DNA of 57,790 nt, taken from contig JACRJB010000038.1 in the NCBI GenBank assembly GCA_016215605.1, positions 1-57,790 of the forward strand, written 5' to 3'. Below are positions 18,463 to 28,325 of this stretch, piece by piece (within the stretch, counting starts at the first letter, position 1; every line of letters starts with the position of its first letter). The stretch is from Rhodopseudomonas palustris (lineage in GTDB: Bacteria; Pseudomonadota; Alphaproteobacteria; Rhizobiales; Xanthobacteraceae). Both the position numbers and the translations under genes were made by a program. The notes under the pieces were generated by a model. The model ran no database searches and had not been told where the DNA came from. It saw only the letters and a list, made by a program, of their open reading frames with translations.

Positions 18463-19416
18463 TCAACCCAATCGGCGCGGGACGCCGACTTGCCCGAATT
18501 GGCAATCGAGCGTCGCGCGGTCCCATTTGCCGAGATCGGCGGCGGCTTCGTAGGTGCTCTGCAGGAAGTCGAGCAGCGCCTGATCCGGGTCGGCAGCGGT
18601 GCGGACGGCGTCGTAAGGCAGCACGAATTCGCCGAGCGCTTCGCTGAAGAACGCTTCCGTCGGCAGCACTTTGGCGTCGCGAAAACCTTCCGGAGCCGGA
18701 TAGGCGTAGGAATAGAACGCCGGGTAGTCGAGCCCGGAGCCGGGCCAGAATCCCGCGCTGCTGACCTCGTGAGAATACGCTTCCTGCGCGACCTCGTTGG
18801 CCAGATAAGGCACGCCGCCGGGATGCAGCGGCGCATCCCGCCCGGAGAACCTCGTGACGGCAAGATCGAAGCTGCCCCAGAAGAAGTGCACCGGGCTGGT
18901 CTTGCCGAGAAAGCCGGTGCGGAAATGCTTGAACACGCGGTCGATCTGCGACAGCGCCTGGAAGAACCGCCGCACCGCGTCGGAATCGTAGCTGGCGTGG
19001 ACGCGGTCTTCGGAAAACCGCAGCGGAGACGGCAATTCGTTAGGCCATTGGTCGATGGTGACGTCGATGCCGAGCTCGCCGAGCGCCGCCATCACGGCCG
19101 CGTAGAAGTCGGCGACCGTCTGCGGGGCCAGTACCAGGCGGCGGACGTCGCCGTCGCTGGTGGTGATGATCAGTTCGTGATCGATGAAGTCGAAATCGAT
19201 CTGGAACGACCGCGTCCCGGCGAACATCGGCGAGGTCGTCAGCCCGCGCGTCGTCAGATACAACCCGATGTGCCAGGAATGGTTTTGCCACGGCGTGGTG
19301 GCGAGCCGGATCTTGCCGACGATCTGGGTCCAAAGATGCAGCGTCTCGCTGGTCGCGCGCCACTCCTTGTAGGGCAGAGCCGGCCACGTCTCGATCCTGG
19401 GGGGTGAAACTGGCAT
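18463..19416 (-). CDS. DUF5996 family protein
   Basis: 317-residue soluble protein matching the DUF5996 pattern: WPALPYKEWRATSETLHLW at the start, then KIRLATTPWQNHSWH, TSPM...FQIDFDFIDH and VHFFWGSFDLAVTRFSGR. No function is known for this family. No signal peptide or membrane segment. It stands about 80 bp downstream of wrbA on the same strand and may be co-transcribed with it. Confidence 0.82.
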   Translation of the reverse strand: MPVSPPRIETWPALPYKEWRATSETLHLWTQIVGKIRLATTPWQNHSWHIGLYLTTRGLTTSPMFAGTRSFQIDFDFIDHELIITTSDGDVRRLVLAPQTVADFYAAVMAALGELGIDVTIDQWPNELPSPLRFSEDRVHASYDSDAVRRFFQALSQIDRVFKHFRTGFLGKTSPVHFFWGSFDLAVTRFSGRDAPLHPGGVPYLANEVAQEAYSHEVSSAGFWPGSGLDYPAFYSYAYPAPEGFRDAKVLPTEAFFSEALGEFVLPYDAVRTAADPDQALLDFLQSTYEAAADLGKWDRATLDCQFGQVGVPRRLG

Positions 19417-19494
19417 TTCGGCTCCTTCGGCTGGTGAAACCTCCGCGAGGCGCCCGAATGGCGCCTCGCGATCGGTCTCGGACGGGTGCCTGAC

Positions 19495-20094
19495 TTAACC
19501 GTGCAACTTGATGGCGGTTTCCGCGACCGATTTGCCCTGGTAGCGCGCGCCGGCGAGTTCGGTGGCGCTCGGCTGACGCGAGCCGTCGCCGCCGGTGATG
19601 GTGGTGGCGCCGTAGGGCGCGCCGCCGGTCATTTCGTCGATGCGGCCCTGTTCGCCGAAGCCGTAATTGAGGCCGACCACCACCATGCCGAAATGCAGCA
19701 GGTTGGTGATGATCGAGAACAGCGTGGTCTCCTGGCCGCCGTGCTGGGTCGCGGTCGAGGTGAAGGCTGCGCCGACCTTGCCGTTCAGCGCGCCCTTGGC
19801 CCACAGGCCGCCGGCCTGGTCGAGGAAGTTAGCCATCTGCGACGACATCCGGCCGAACCGCGTGCCGGTGCCGACGATGATCGCGTCGTAATTGGCGAGG
19901 TCGTCGATGGTCGCGACCGGCGCGGCCTGATCGAGCTTGTAGTGCGACGCCTTGGCGACGTCCGGCGGCACCAGCTCGGGCACGCGCTTGATGTCGACCT
20001 GAGCGCCGGCCTCGCGCGCGCCCTCTGCGACCGCATTCGCCATCGTCTCGATGTGGCCGTACGCCGAGTAGTAAAGAACCAGAACCTTCGCCAT
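19495..20094 (-). CDS. wrbA: NAD(P)H:quinone oxidoreductase WrbA
   Basis: 199-residue flavodoxin-fold enzyme: FMN-binding loop [12 protein letters not shown] near residue 9, [13 protein letters not shown] in the middle, and HGGQETT for quinone binding. Two-electron reduction of quinones avoids semiquinone radicals. Length and motifs match WrbA. Confidence 0.93.
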   Translation of the reverse strand: MAKVLVLYYSAYGHIETMANAVAEGAREAGAQVDIKRVPELVPPDVAKASHYKLDQAAPVATIDDLANYDAIIVGTGTRFGRMSSQMANFLDQAGGLWAKGALNGKVGAAFTSTATQHGGQETTLFSIITNLLHFGMVVVGLNYGFGEQGRIDEMTGGAPYGATTITGGDGSRQPSATELAGARYQGKSVAETAIKLHG

Positions 20095-20145
20095 GGGAGT
20101 CTCCGTTTGGTGGGTGATGGGGGAGTCGTTGAGTTGTTAGTCAGC

Positions 20146-20274
20146 CGTCATGGCCGGGCTCGACCCGCCTGCGGGGCCGAAGCCCCTTCGGCGCGGCGAA
20201 GGCCCGGCCATCTATCCTCTTCGCGACGAATCTTCCGAAGAGAGATGGATGCGCGGGTCAAGCCCGCGCATGAC
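20146..20274. repeat. Palindromic intergenic repeat, GGCCGG type
   Basis: Outer arms CGTCATGGCCGGGCTCGACCC and a mirrored GGGTCAAGCCCGCGCATGACC (partly matching) flank internal shorter dyads such as GGGGCCGAAGCCCC. Same family as 17505 and 23739. Confidence 0.7.
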
Positions 20275-20336
20275 CGCTGTGACAGAGGCGGCGCCGTGCC
20301 AACGCTCGGCGCCGCATCGAGTTTGCCGCTGCAGCG

Positions 20337-21035
20337 TTACGCCGCGTCGACCAGCACGACCTCGGCGTCTTCGAGCGCCGTGATGGTGACCTTGGCCTCG
20401 TCGCGGATCGCGGCGCCGTCGCGGGCATTGACCTTGACGCCGTTGACCTCGACGCTGCCGGCCGCCGGCACCAGATAGAGATGCCGGGACTTGTCGACGG
20501 CGTATTCGGCGGTCTCGCCCGCCTTCAGCGTGGTGGCGAGCACCCGCGCATCGGCGCGGATCGGCAGCGCGTCCGTGTCGCCCTTGACGCCCGACGCGAT
20601 GGTCACGAGCTTGCCGGTGCGATCCGACTTCGGGAACGGCTTCGAGCCCCAGGTCGGCTGGCCGCCGGCCTGCGTCGGCTCGATCCAGATCTGGAAGATC
20701 CGGGTGGTCTCGGGCTCCAGATTGTATTCCGAATGCCGGACGCCCGAGCCCGCGCTCATCACCTGCACGTCGCCGGCCTCGGTGCGGCCGCGGTTGCCGA
20801 GCGAGTCCTCGTGGGTGATGGCACCGTCGCGCACATAGGTGATGATCTCCATGTCGCGATGCGGATGCGGCGGGAAGCCGGTGTTCGGCGCGATCTCGTC
20901 GTCGTTCCAGACCCGCAGGGCGCCGTGGCCCATATTGGCGGGGTCGTAATAGCTCGCGAACGAGAAGTGATGCCGGGCCTTGAGCCAGCCGTGGTCGGCG
21001 CCGCCGAGCTTGTTGAAGGGACGAAGTTCGATCAT
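20337..21035 (-). CDS. Pirin family protein (YhaK-like)
   Basis: 232-residue bicupin protein: DHGWLKARHHFSFA, HPHRDMEIITYVRDGAITHEDSLGN, AGSGVRHSEYN are the conserved cupin metal-ligand segments of pirins. Some pirins are quercetin 2,3-dioxygenases, others redox sensors such as YhaK; activity cannot be told here. Divergent from a LysR gene with an extended dyad between them, so likely its target. Confidence 0.88.
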   Translation of the reverse strand: MIELRPFNKLGGADHGWLKARHHFSFASYYDPANMGHGALRVWNDDEIAPNTGFPPHPHRDMEIITYVRDGAITHEDSLGNRGRTEAGDVQVMSAGSGVRHSEYNLEPETTRIFQIWIEPTQAGGQPTWGSKPFPKSDRTGKLVTIASGVKGDTDALPIRADARVLATTLKAGETAEYAVDKSRHLYLVPAAGSVEVNGVKVNARDGAAIRDEAKVTITALEDAEVVLVDAA

Positions 21036-21107
21036 GGGAATTCTCCCTGGTTTGGCGCCGATGGGCGCCGGGTGGATCGTTGGGTATTGGAATAGTGGCT
21101 CGCTTGC

Positions 21108-21149
21108 ATTTCAGAGATAGAAATGATTGAAACTCATTGTTTCTGAAAT
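21108..21149. promoter_or_regulatory. Extended dyad between pirin and LysR genes
   Basis: Outer arms ATTTCAGA (21108-21115) and TCTGAAAT (21142-21149), inner arms AATGA (21122-21126) and TCATT (21134-21138). The two nested pairs share nearly the same centre, as expected of an LTTR-bound divergent promoter. Confidence 0.6.
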
Positions 21150-21168
21150 TGAGCCATTGGGCCCCGCG

Positions 21169-22083
21169 ATGACCAAGCTGCCGGACTTCGAAGCGCTGGC
21201 GATCTTCGCCAAGGTGGTGGAGCTGCGCTCATTTGCGGCCGCGGCCAGCGACCTGACGCTGTCGAAAGCCACGGTGTCGAAGGCGGTGACGCGGCTCGAG
21301 GCCCGGCTCGGCGCGCGGCTGTTCAACCGCACCTCGCGGCGGCTGGCGCTGACCGACGCCGGCCACCGCCTCGCCGAGCGCGCCGCGCAACTGCTTGCCG
21401 ACGGCGAGGCCGCCGAGAACGAGGCACTGGCGCAATCGGCGGCGCCGCGCGGCCTGGTGCGGCTGGCGGTGCCGATGACGTTCGGCGTCAAGGTGATCGC
21501 GCCGCTGCTGCCGGATTTCCTCGCCGCCTATCCGGAAGTCTCGATCGACCTGCATCTGTCGGACGCGATGGTCGATCTGATCGGCGAAGGCTTCGACGCC
21601 GGCGTGCGGATCGCGTCGCTGCCGGATTCGTCGCTGGTGGCGCGGCGGCTGTGCGCGATGCCGCGCTATACCGTCGCCGCGGCGTCCTATCTGGCGCGCT
21701 ACGGCCGGCCGACGCATCCGATGCATCTCGCCGAGCATCGCTGCTTCGGCTACGCCTATCTGTCGACGCCGAATGTCTGGTCCTACACCAACGCGCAGGG
21801 CGAGCAGGCGGCGGTGCGGCCGTCCGGTCCGCTGCGCGTCAACAATGGCGAGGCGGTGCTGCCCGCGGTGATCGCCGGGCTCGGCATCGCCGACCTGCCG
21901 GAGTTCATCGTCGGCGATGCGATCGCCGCCGGCGAGGTCGAGGTGATCCTGCAGGGCTGGCACCAGCGCGAAGGCGCGGTGCATCTGGTGATGCCGCCGG
22001 GCGGCCCGCGGCCGGCCCGGGTCGAGGTGCTGGCGGCGTTCCTCGCCGACCGGCTGGCGCGCAAGCGTCCGCCCGGGCGCTGA
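21169..22083 (+). CDS. LysR family transcriptional regulator
   Basis: 304 residues from ATG 21169 (a start at 21127 would lie inside the dyad). Helix-turn-helix AAAASDLTLSKATVSKAV and effector domain with LVRLAVPMTFG opening, resembling the CrgA/AaeR-type branch that responds to electrophiles, quinones or aromatic acids. Divergent from the pirin gene. The nearby wrbA suggests a quinone/electrophile response, which is inference. Confidence 0.9.
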   Translation: MTKLPDFEALAIFAKVVELRSFAAAASDLTLSKATVSKAVTRLEARLGARLFNRTSRRLALTDAGHRLAERAAQLLADGEAAENEALAQSAAPRGLVRLAVPMTFGVKVIAPLLPDFLAAYPEVSIDLHLSDAMVDLIGEGFDAGVRIASLPDSSLVARRLCAMPRYTVAAASYLARYGRPTHPMHLAEHRCFGYAYLSTPNVWSYTNAQGEQAAVRPSGPLRVNNGEAVLPAVIAGLGIADLPEFIVGDAIAAGEVEVILQGWHQREGAVHLVMPPGGPRPARVEVLAAFLADRLARKRPPGR

Positions 22084-22089
22084 GCGGGC

Positions 22090-22923
22090 TCAGTTCAGGT
22101 TGACGTTGAACTCGTAGGATTTCTCCGGGCCGACCAGCGTGAATTTCAGCGCCGCGCCTTCGGCATGCGCGCCGGACGGCAGGCCTTCGAGCGGGAAGCT
22201 GAAGCGCTGCACGCCTTCCGGCGCATTGGGGATTCGCTTCGGAATCGGCAAAGCCCAGTCCGCCGTCGGACCTTCGACGAACAGGCTCACTTTGCTGGCC
22301 GGCGGCGCCACGACGTCGACCCAGACTTCGGTGTCGCCGCGCATCACGACGTCGCGGATCGCAACCGGATTGGGATCGCCGACATTGGCCGGCACCGGGA
22401 CGGTGTCGAGCGCCGCGGCGAGCGCGCTGTCCTGGGTGCTGGCGACGTTGTTGAACGCGAGTTCGGGATTGGCCTCGACCGGCACGCACAGCTTCTCGCA
22501 GACCGCGTAGCTGATCGCGGCGCGCAGCGTCACCGGCTTGTCGGCATTCTTCGCCACAATGCGCAGCGGCAGGACGACCTGCGACTTGTAGCCGAGCGAG
22601 GTGCCGCCCGCGCCGTCGGCAAACGCCGTCGGCGCCGGCCACAGGATCGTCACCGCCTCGACATTGTCGGACTTGGAGAAGTCGAACCGCGGCGGCACGC
22701 CGGAATCGCCCGGCGTCCGCCAATAGGTCTTCCACCCCGGCTGCAACTGGAAGGCAATCCCACCCAGCAGCACCGCGCCGCTCCGTGATCCTGCGAGCAG
22801 CCGCACCGCGGAATGGCTTTCACTCACCCAAGGCGAGATGTCGTCGGCGTGAACGCTGCCGGCGGTCGCGACGACCACGAGAGCGGCGAGCAGCGCCGGA
22901 CGGAACGGAACGATTGCGATCAT
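22090..22923 (-). CDS. Periplasmic DsbD-like domain protein
   Basis: 277 residues with signal peptide (1-26) and a single DsbD N-terminal-like domain (LLAGSRSGAVLLGGIAFQLQPGWKTYWRTPGDSGVPP, abbreviated, is the family start). A CEKLC pair about residue 142 would be the redox-active cysteines. The membrane and thioredoxin parts of full DsbD/ScsB are absent, so it is probably a stand-alone periplasmic thiol-disulfide protein. Confidence 0.8.
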   Translation of the reverse strand: MIAIVPFRPALLAALVVVATAGSVHADDISPWVSESHSAVRLLAGSRSGAVLLGGIAFQLQPGWKTYWRTPGDSGVPPRFDFSKSDNVEAVTILWPAPTAFADGAGGTSLGYKSQVVLPLRIVAKNADKPVTLRAAISYAVCEKLCVPVEANPELAFNNVASTQDSALAAALDTVPVPANVGDPNPVAIRDVVMRGDTEVWVDVVAPPASKVSLFVEGPTADWALPIPKRIPNAPEGVQRFSFPLEGLPSGAHAEGAALKFTLVGPEKSYEFNVNLN

Positions 22924-23057
22924 GTGACGTATTTACGCACTCGGACCCCGAAGAACCACTGAATAGGCTGTGATTTGGTGGGCGCCGTGCGGCGAGTGGT
23001 TGATTGACAGGATTGGCACCCAATATCAGGATATTGGTGCAACGCGAGGATGCCCTG

Positions 23058-23711
23058 ATGGCGACTGAGTCCAAAAGGCCCAAATCCGGCGAAGCCAGAG
23101 TCAAGTCCGGCGACGTCAGGCTGAGCGACGAGGGGAATTATCTCGACGGCCAGTTGCTGATTGCGATGCCGGTGATGGAAGACGAGCGCTTCGCGCGGTC
23201 GGTGATCTACATCTGCGCGCATTCGTCCGAAGGTGCGATGGGCATCATCGTCAATCGCCCTGCCGGCAGCATCGATTTTCCCGAACTCCTGGTGCAGCTC
23301 GACATCGTCGAGAAGGCCGAGCAGATCAAGCTTCCGGATCACGCCGAGTCGATGAAAGTGTTGCGGGGTGGCCCGGTCGAAACCGGCCGCGGATTCGTGC
23401 TGCATTCGAGCGACTTCTTCATCAAGGATGCGACCCTGCCGATCGATGACGGCATTTCTCTGACCGCGACCGTCGACATCCTGAAAGCGATCGCCAGCGG
23501 CGCCGGTCCGAAGCACGCCATCCTGGCGCTCGGCTACGCCGGCTGGGCGCCGGGCCAGCTCGAGACCGAGATCCAGGACAATGGCTGGCTGCATTGCGAC
23601 GCCGACGCCGATCTGGTGTTCGGCGACGACATCGAAGAGAAATACGACCGCGCGCTGCACAAGCTCGGCATCGAGCCGGGGATGCTGTCGGCCGAAGCGG
23701 GGCACGCGTAG
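23058..23711 (+). CDS. YqgE/AlgH family protein
   Basis: 217 residues, DUF179/AlgH fold: [21 protein letters not shown], then [26 protein letters not shown] and [14 protein letters not shown] highly conserved bacterial protein with no settled role (alginate regulation in Pseudomonas has been proposed). Start at 23058 behind GAGGAT; an upstream in-frame region is open but lacks a ribosome-binding site. Confidence 0.92.
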   Translation: MATESKRPKSGEARVKSGDVRLSDEGNYLDGQLLIAMPVMEDERFARSVIYICAHSSEGAMGIIVNRPAGSIDFPELLVQLDIVEKAEQIKLPDHAESMKVLRGGPVETGRGFVLHSSDFFIKDATLPIDDGISLTATVDILKAIASGAGPKHAILALGYAGWAPGQLETEIQDNGWLHCDADADLVFGDDIEEKYDRALHKLGIEPGMLSAEAGHA

Positions 23712-24035
23712 TTAGCGGCTTTCGCGCTCAATCACTTCCGTCATCGCCCGCGCAGGCGGGCGACCCAGTATTCCAGAGCGTTCGCTATTCAGCGCAAGCG
23801 CACCGCCGTCCTGGATACTCCGAATGCGCGGAGGACGACGATCGTGATTTGGGCGCGCGCGGTGCGTCGGGACGATCGTCACACCTCCGCCGTCATGCGC
23901 GGGCTTGACCCGCGCATCCATCGCGCGCGAAAGCGCGCTATGTGATGACTTCTTGCGAAGAGGATGGATTGCCGGGTCAAGCCCGGCAATGACGACCTGG
24001 GATGAACGCGCGCTGGCAATCAGGCTGCCCTGCTA
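23712..24035. repeat. Palindromic repeats, GGCCGG-related types
   Basis: This gap carries no gene. It holds several hairpin-forming dyads: CGCCCGCGCAGGCGGGCG near 23745, arms ATGCGCGGG/CCCGCGCAT around 23895-23920, ATTGCCGGG/CCCGGCAAT at 23968-23990, and a CGTCAT...ATGACG frame typical of the family seen at 17505 and 20146. Two elements appear to be joined end to end. Confidence 0.65.
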
Positions 24036-26912
24036 TCAGCTAGCCGCTTCCAGTCGTTCTTCCGTCAGCAGCCGCATCGCGGCGTCGGCGTCCATCGGTT
24101 CGCCGAAGGCGAAGCCTTGGGCGTATTCGCAGCCGAGCTGATACAGCTCGACCGCGTCCGAATCCGTCTCGGCGCCTTCGGCCACCACGTCCATGCCGAG
24201 GTCGTGCGCCAGCGCGATGATCGATTTCAGGATCACCGGCCGGGTGCCGCGGCTGGTGGTGCGGACGAACGACTGGTCGATCTTGATGGTGTCGAACGGG
24301 AAGCGATGCAGATAACTCAGCGACGAGTGGCCGGTGCCGAAATCGTCGAGCGACAGCCCGGTGCCGAGTTCGCGGATCCGCGTCAGCATCTGCGCCGCGT
24401 GTTCGGGATTTTCCATCACCAGCGATTCGGTGAGCTCCAGCTTCAGCGTGCCGCGGGCGATCGAGGAGCGCGACAGCACGGTGCGGACGTCGTGGATCAG
24501 ATCGTGGCGCAGCAATTGCCGCGACGAGATGTTCACGCTGGCGAAGATCGGCTCGCGCGAGCGCATCGCACGCTGCCAGATCGCCAGCTGCTTGGCGGTC
24601 TGGTCCATCACAAACATGCCGAGCTCGACGATCAGCCCGATCTCCTCGGCGATCGAGATGAACTCGGAGGGCGACATCCGGCCGAGCTTGGGATGGTCCC
24701 AGCGCGCCAGCGCTTCGAAGCCCGCCACCGACCGATCCTCGAGCCGGACGATCGGCTGATACAGGATGGTGATTTCCTGGCGCTCGATGGCGCGGCGCAG
24801 TTCGGATTCCAGCGTCAGGCGGTCCGACTTCCGCGCCCGCATCGCCGGCTTGTAGACGTCGATGCGGTCGCCGCCGATCCGCTTACTGTGATACATCGCC
24901 AGCTCGGCGTCCTTGATGATCTCGTCGGAGAGCTGGGTCTGCGGATCGGACAGCGCGAGTCCGATCGACGCGGTGAGGAAGATCTCGCGATCGTTGAAGG
25001 CGATCGGCGCCTTGATGGTCTTGCGGATGGTCTCGGCGAAGGCGGTGATCTTGGCCGGGTCCTGCTCGGACAAAAGGATCAGCCCGAACTGGTCGCCGGC
25101 GATCCGCGCCAGCGTGTCTTGCGGCTTGAGGATGCGGGTGAGCCTTCGCGCCAGCGTCAGCAGGATGGAATCGCCGACCGCGATGCCGACGGAATCGTTG
25201 ACCTGCTTGAAGCGATCGAGATCGATCACCATCAGCGTCGGCCGCAGCGTCGGCATCGTCTTGGCGAAATTCGCCACCGCGCCGAGCCGGTCCATGAACA
25301 GCTTGCGGTTGGGCAGGCCGGTGAGATTGTCGTGCACCGAGTCGTGCAGCATCCGCTCTTCGGCGTTCTTCTGCTCGGTGACGTCGGTCAGGGTGCCGAC
25401 CACGCGGGTGACTTCGCCGTCATTGCCGACCACCGGCCGCGCCTTGAGGGCGAACCACATGAAGTGCCCGTCCGGGGTGCGCAGCCGGAAATGCTGGGTC
25501 AGCCGGCCGCGGCGCTGATCGAGCACCGAGTCGAGCGCGGCGCGAAACCGGTCCTGATCGAGCGGGTGCAGCACTTCGAGCCAGGTCGCCGCCGAGCCTT
25601 CGAGCGCGCCGCGCTTCAGCCCGAGCAGTGCCTCGGTCTCCGGGCTGGTGAACACCTTGTCGGCCGAGACGTCCCAGTCCCAGATCAGGTCGCCGGAGCC
25701 GATCAGCGCCAGCGCGCGGCGCTCGACGTCCGAGACCACGCCGCCGGTTGCGCCCGAGCCTGCGAAAGCGTGCTGCATCACGGTGAAGCCGATCAGCATC
25801 ACGATCAGCACCAGGCCGCCGAGCAGCGCCGGGCCGACGATGTCGTTGGTCACCGAGCCGGCCACCGCCATGCCCGAGGCGACGACCCAGATCACCAGCA
25901 GGAACCAGGTCGGGATCAGCAGCACCGCGCGATCGAAGCCGTGGGTCGACAGATACACGATCAAGCCGAAGCCGGCGAAGGCGATCAGCACCAGCGACAT
26001 CCGCGCGATGCCGGAGGCGACCGCCGGGTCGAACAGCGCCAGCGCCACCAGCGAGCCGAGGAAGGCGAGCCAGCCGAGCGTGATGTGCGAGTAGCGGACG
26101 TGCCAGCGACTGAGATTGAGATAGGCGAACAGGAACACCAGCAGCGTCGCGGCGAGGATGGCTTCGCCGGAGGCGCGCCACACCCGCTCGGCGCCGGCCG
26201 ACATGTCGAACACCTTGCTCCAGAAGCCGAAGTCGATGCCGATATAGACCAGCACCGCCCAGGCCAGCGCCGCCGCGGCGGGGAACATGATGCTGCCCTT
26301 GACCACGAACAGGATCGTCAGCACCAGCGCCAGCAGGCCGGAGATGCCGATCACGATGCCCTGGTACAAGGTGAAGGAGTTGACCTTGTCCTTGTAGGCC
26401 TCGGGCTCCCACAGATAGAGCTGCGGCAGCTTGTCGGTGCGCAGTTCGGCCACGAAGGTGATTACCGAGCCGGGGTCGAGCGTGACGCGGAAGATGTCCG
26501 CGGTCCCGGAATCCTGCCGCTCCGGCCGGTCGCCGGTCGAGGGCGTGATGGTGGCGATGCGCGACAGGCCGAGGTCGGGCCAGAACAGCCCGGACGACAC
26601 CATGCGATAATGCGGCGCGACGATCAGGCGGTCGAGCTGATCGTCGGTGTTGTTGGCGAGCGCGAACACCACCCAGTTCTGGCCACCCTCGCGGGCGCGG
26701 ACTTCGACGCGGCGGACGATGCCGTCATTGCCGGGCGCGGTGGAAATCTGGATGCGGTCGGTGTCGCTGCGCTGATGTTCGAGCACGCCGGTGAGGTCGA
26801 TCGCCGGCGCGTCGCTGCGGACGCTGACGGCGTCGAGCGCATGTGCCTGCGGGGCGGCCGCAATCGTCATCAAGCCCAGCGCCAGAAGCGCGAGGCATCT
26901 GATCAGACGCAA
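24036..26912 (-). CDS. Membrane PAS-GGDEF-EAL protein, probable c-di-GMP phosphodiesterase
   Basis: 958 residues: signal peptide (1-25), periplasmic domain (about 26-180, 7TMR-DISM-like), seven or so transmembrane helices (185-385), a PAS domain (395-515, with DWDVSADKVFTSP), GGDEF (525-690) and EAL (705-945). The GGDEF motif is degenerate (AGDQF at 605-609), so cyclase activity is doubtful. The EAL domain keeps its key residues: EALAR at 733, ELTES, LDDFGTGHSSL, IKIDQSFV and VAEGAE. It should hydrolyse c-di-GMP, perhaps with GTP-binding regulation by the GGDEF domain. Confidence 0.9.
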   Translation of the reverse strand: MRLIRCLALLALGLMTIAAAPQAHALDAVSVRSDAPAIDLTGVLEHQRSDTDRIQISTAPGNDGIVRRVEVRAREGGQNWVVFALANNTDDQLDRLIVAPHYRMVSSGLFWPDLGLSRIATITPSTGDRPERQDSGTADIFRVTLDPGSVITFVAELRTDKLPQLYLWEPEAYKDKVNSFTLYQGIVIGISGLLALVLTILFVVKGSIMFPAAAALAWAVLVYIGIDFGFWSKVFDMSAGAERVWRASGEAILAATLLVFLFAYLNLSRWHVRYSHITLGWLAFLGSLVALALFDPAVASGIARMSLVLIAFAGFGLIVYLSTHGFDRAVLLIPTWFLLVIWVVASGMAVAGSVTNDIVGPALLGGLVLIVMLIGFTVMQHAFAGSGATGGVVSDVERRALALIGSGDLIWDWDVSADKVFTSPETEALLGLKRGALEGSAATWLEVLHPLDQDRFRAALDSVLDQRRGRLTQHFRLRTPDGHFMWFALKARPVVGNDGEVTRVVGTLTDVTEQKNAEERMLHDSVHDNLTGLPNRKLFMDRLGAVANFAKTMPTLRPTLMVIDLDRFKQVNDSVGIAVGDSILLTLARRLTRILKPQDTLARIAGDQFGLILLSEQDPAKITAFAETIRKTIKAPIAFNDREIFLTASIGLALSDPQTQLSDEIIKDAELAMYHSKRIGGDRIDVYKPAMRARKSDRLTLESELRRAIERQEITILYQPIVRLEDRSVAGFEALARWDHPKLGRMSPSEFISIAEEIGLIVELGMFVMDQTAKQLAIWQRAMRSREPIFASVNISSRQLLRHDLIHDVRTVLSRSSIARGTLKLELTESLVMENPEHAAQMLTRIRELGTGLSLDDFGTGHSSLSYLHRFPFDTIKIDQSFVRTTSRGTRPVILKSIIALAHDLGMDVVAEGAETDSDAVELYQLGCEYAQGFAFGEPMDADAAMRLLTEERLEAAS

Positions 26913-27024
26913 GTCAGTTCTCCGCGTTCACACCGGTCTGGAAGCGCGGCCCCCGCGCGTGTCCGACGACGGATAAATGACATGAAACCCGGAGAAAACA
27001 TAGACGCAACAACCCGTGGCCGAT

Positions 27025-28023
27025 TCAGACCGTCAACACAATTTTGCCAATATGTTGGCTGGTCTCCATCCGCCGGTGGGCATCGGCGGCCTGCTGCAGC
27101 GGGAAGGTGCCGTCGATCAGCGGCTTGATCCGGCCTTCGCTGAGCAGCGGCATCACCTTGGCTTCGATCGCCGCGACCATCGCGGCCTTGTCGGCATTGC
27201 TGCGCGGCCGCAGCGTCGAGCCGGTGTGGTGCAGCCGCTTGATCATCAGCTTGGTGAAGTTGACGGTGGCCTTGGCGCCGCCGAGGAAGGCGATCTGCAC
27301 GATCCGGCCGTCCATCGCGGCGGCGTCGTAGTTGCGCTCGATGTAGTCGCCGCCGACCATGTCGAGGATCACCTCGACGCCCTTGCCGCCGGTGGCGTCC
27401 TTCACCGCGGCGACGAAATCCTCGGTCTTGTAGTTGATCGCCCGCATCGCGCCGAGCTTGAGGCAGGCGTCGGCCTTGTCCTGCGAGCCGACGGTGGCGA
27501 TCACTTTCGAGCCGAGCGCGACCGCCAGCTGGATCGCCATCGTACCGATGCCGGACGAGCCGCCGTGCACCAGCAGGGTCTCGCCGGGCTGCAGTCCGCC
27601 GCGTTCGAACACGTTGTGCCACACCGTCATCAGGGTTTCGGCGGTGGCGCCGGCTTCGATCATCGAAAACGCCGCCGGCACGGTCATCGCCTGGGCGTCC
27701 TGCGCGATGCAATATTCGGCATAGCCGCCGCCGGCGACCAGCGACATCACCTTGTCGCCGAGCTTGTGCCGGGTCGCGCCGTCGCCGAGCGCCACCACGA
27801 CGCCCGAGATCTCCAGACCAGGCAGGTCGCTGGCGCCGGGCGGCGGCGGATAGCTGCCGGAGCGCTGTGCCACATCGGGACGGTTGACGCCCGCGGCCGC
27901 GACCTTGACCAGGATTTCACCGGGGCCCGGCGTCGGGACGGCGCGCGTCTCCGGCAGCAGAACCTCGGGGCCGCCGGGCTTGCTGATCCCGATCACGGTC
28001 ATTTGCGAAGGGACCGGTTCCAT
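27025..28023 (-). CDS. NAD(P)H quinone oxidoreductase, zinc-type alcohol dehydrogenase-like
   Basis: 332-residue MDR-superfamily protein of the PIG3/QorA-like subgroup: N-terminal GroES-like domain (VNRPDVAQRSGSYPPPPGASD) and Rossmann motif HGGSSGIGTMAIQLA. No catalytic zinc ligands are apparent, which fits the zinc-independent quinone reductase branch. The ATG at 28023 has an AAGGAC ribosome-binding site; the frame is open further upstream but without support. Confidence 0.88.
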   Translation of the reverse strand: MEPVPSQMTVIGISKPGGPEVLLPETRAVPTPGPGEILVKVAAAGVNRPDVAQRSGSYPPPPGASDLPGLEISGVVVALGDGATRHKLGDKVMSLVAGGGYAEYCIAQDAQAMTVPAAFSMIEAGATAETLMTVWHNVFERGGLQPGETLLVHGGSSGIGTMAIQLAVALGSKVIATVGSQDKADACLKLGAMRAINYKTEDFVAAVKDATGGKGVEVILDMVGGDYIERNYDAAAMDGRIVQIAFLGGAKATVNFTKLMIKRLHHTGSTLRPRSNADKAAMVAAIEAKVMPLLSEGRIKPLIDGTFPLQQAADAHRRMETSQHIGKIVLTV

Positions 28024-28133
28024 GATTTGTCCTTGGCTGGCGGGGTGGCGAGTGCCATCTGAATGAGACAGCCTGATTAGACAGCCCCGGCCCGGCTGGC
28101 AACCGGACCGGATCACGAACGGCGGAGGGTGCG

Positions 28134-28325
28134 ATGGCGATCGAGGACGACGACAAGCCGAAAACCAAAGTCACCCACGACATCGGGCAGGACCTGTCGC
28201 TGCTGTCGGTCGAAGAACTCGCAGGGCGGGTCGCGCTGCTGCAGGAGGAGATCGCCCGGCTGCAGGCGGCGATGACGATGAAGCGCGCCACCCGCGAAGC
28301 CGCCGACCGTTTCTTCAAGGCCTGA
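28134..28325 (+). CDS. DUF1192 family small protein
   Basis: 63-residue protein with the DUF1192 signature SVEELAGRVALLQEEIARLQAAM, a short coiled coil. Family members are restricted to alphaproteobacteria and have no known function. Divergent from the quinone oxidoreductase gene. Confidence 0.82.
   Translation: MAIEDDDKPKTKVTHDIGQDLSLLSVEELAGRVALLQEEIARLQAAMTMKRATREAADRFFKA

Noticed and set aside
24117-27128. Open frame of about 1000 codons on the plus strand opposite the PAS-GGDEF-EAL gene
   Set aside because: It is the antisense mirror of a GC-rich gene; composition is Arg/Gly/His-rich without any domain, and the minus-strand gene has clear motifs.
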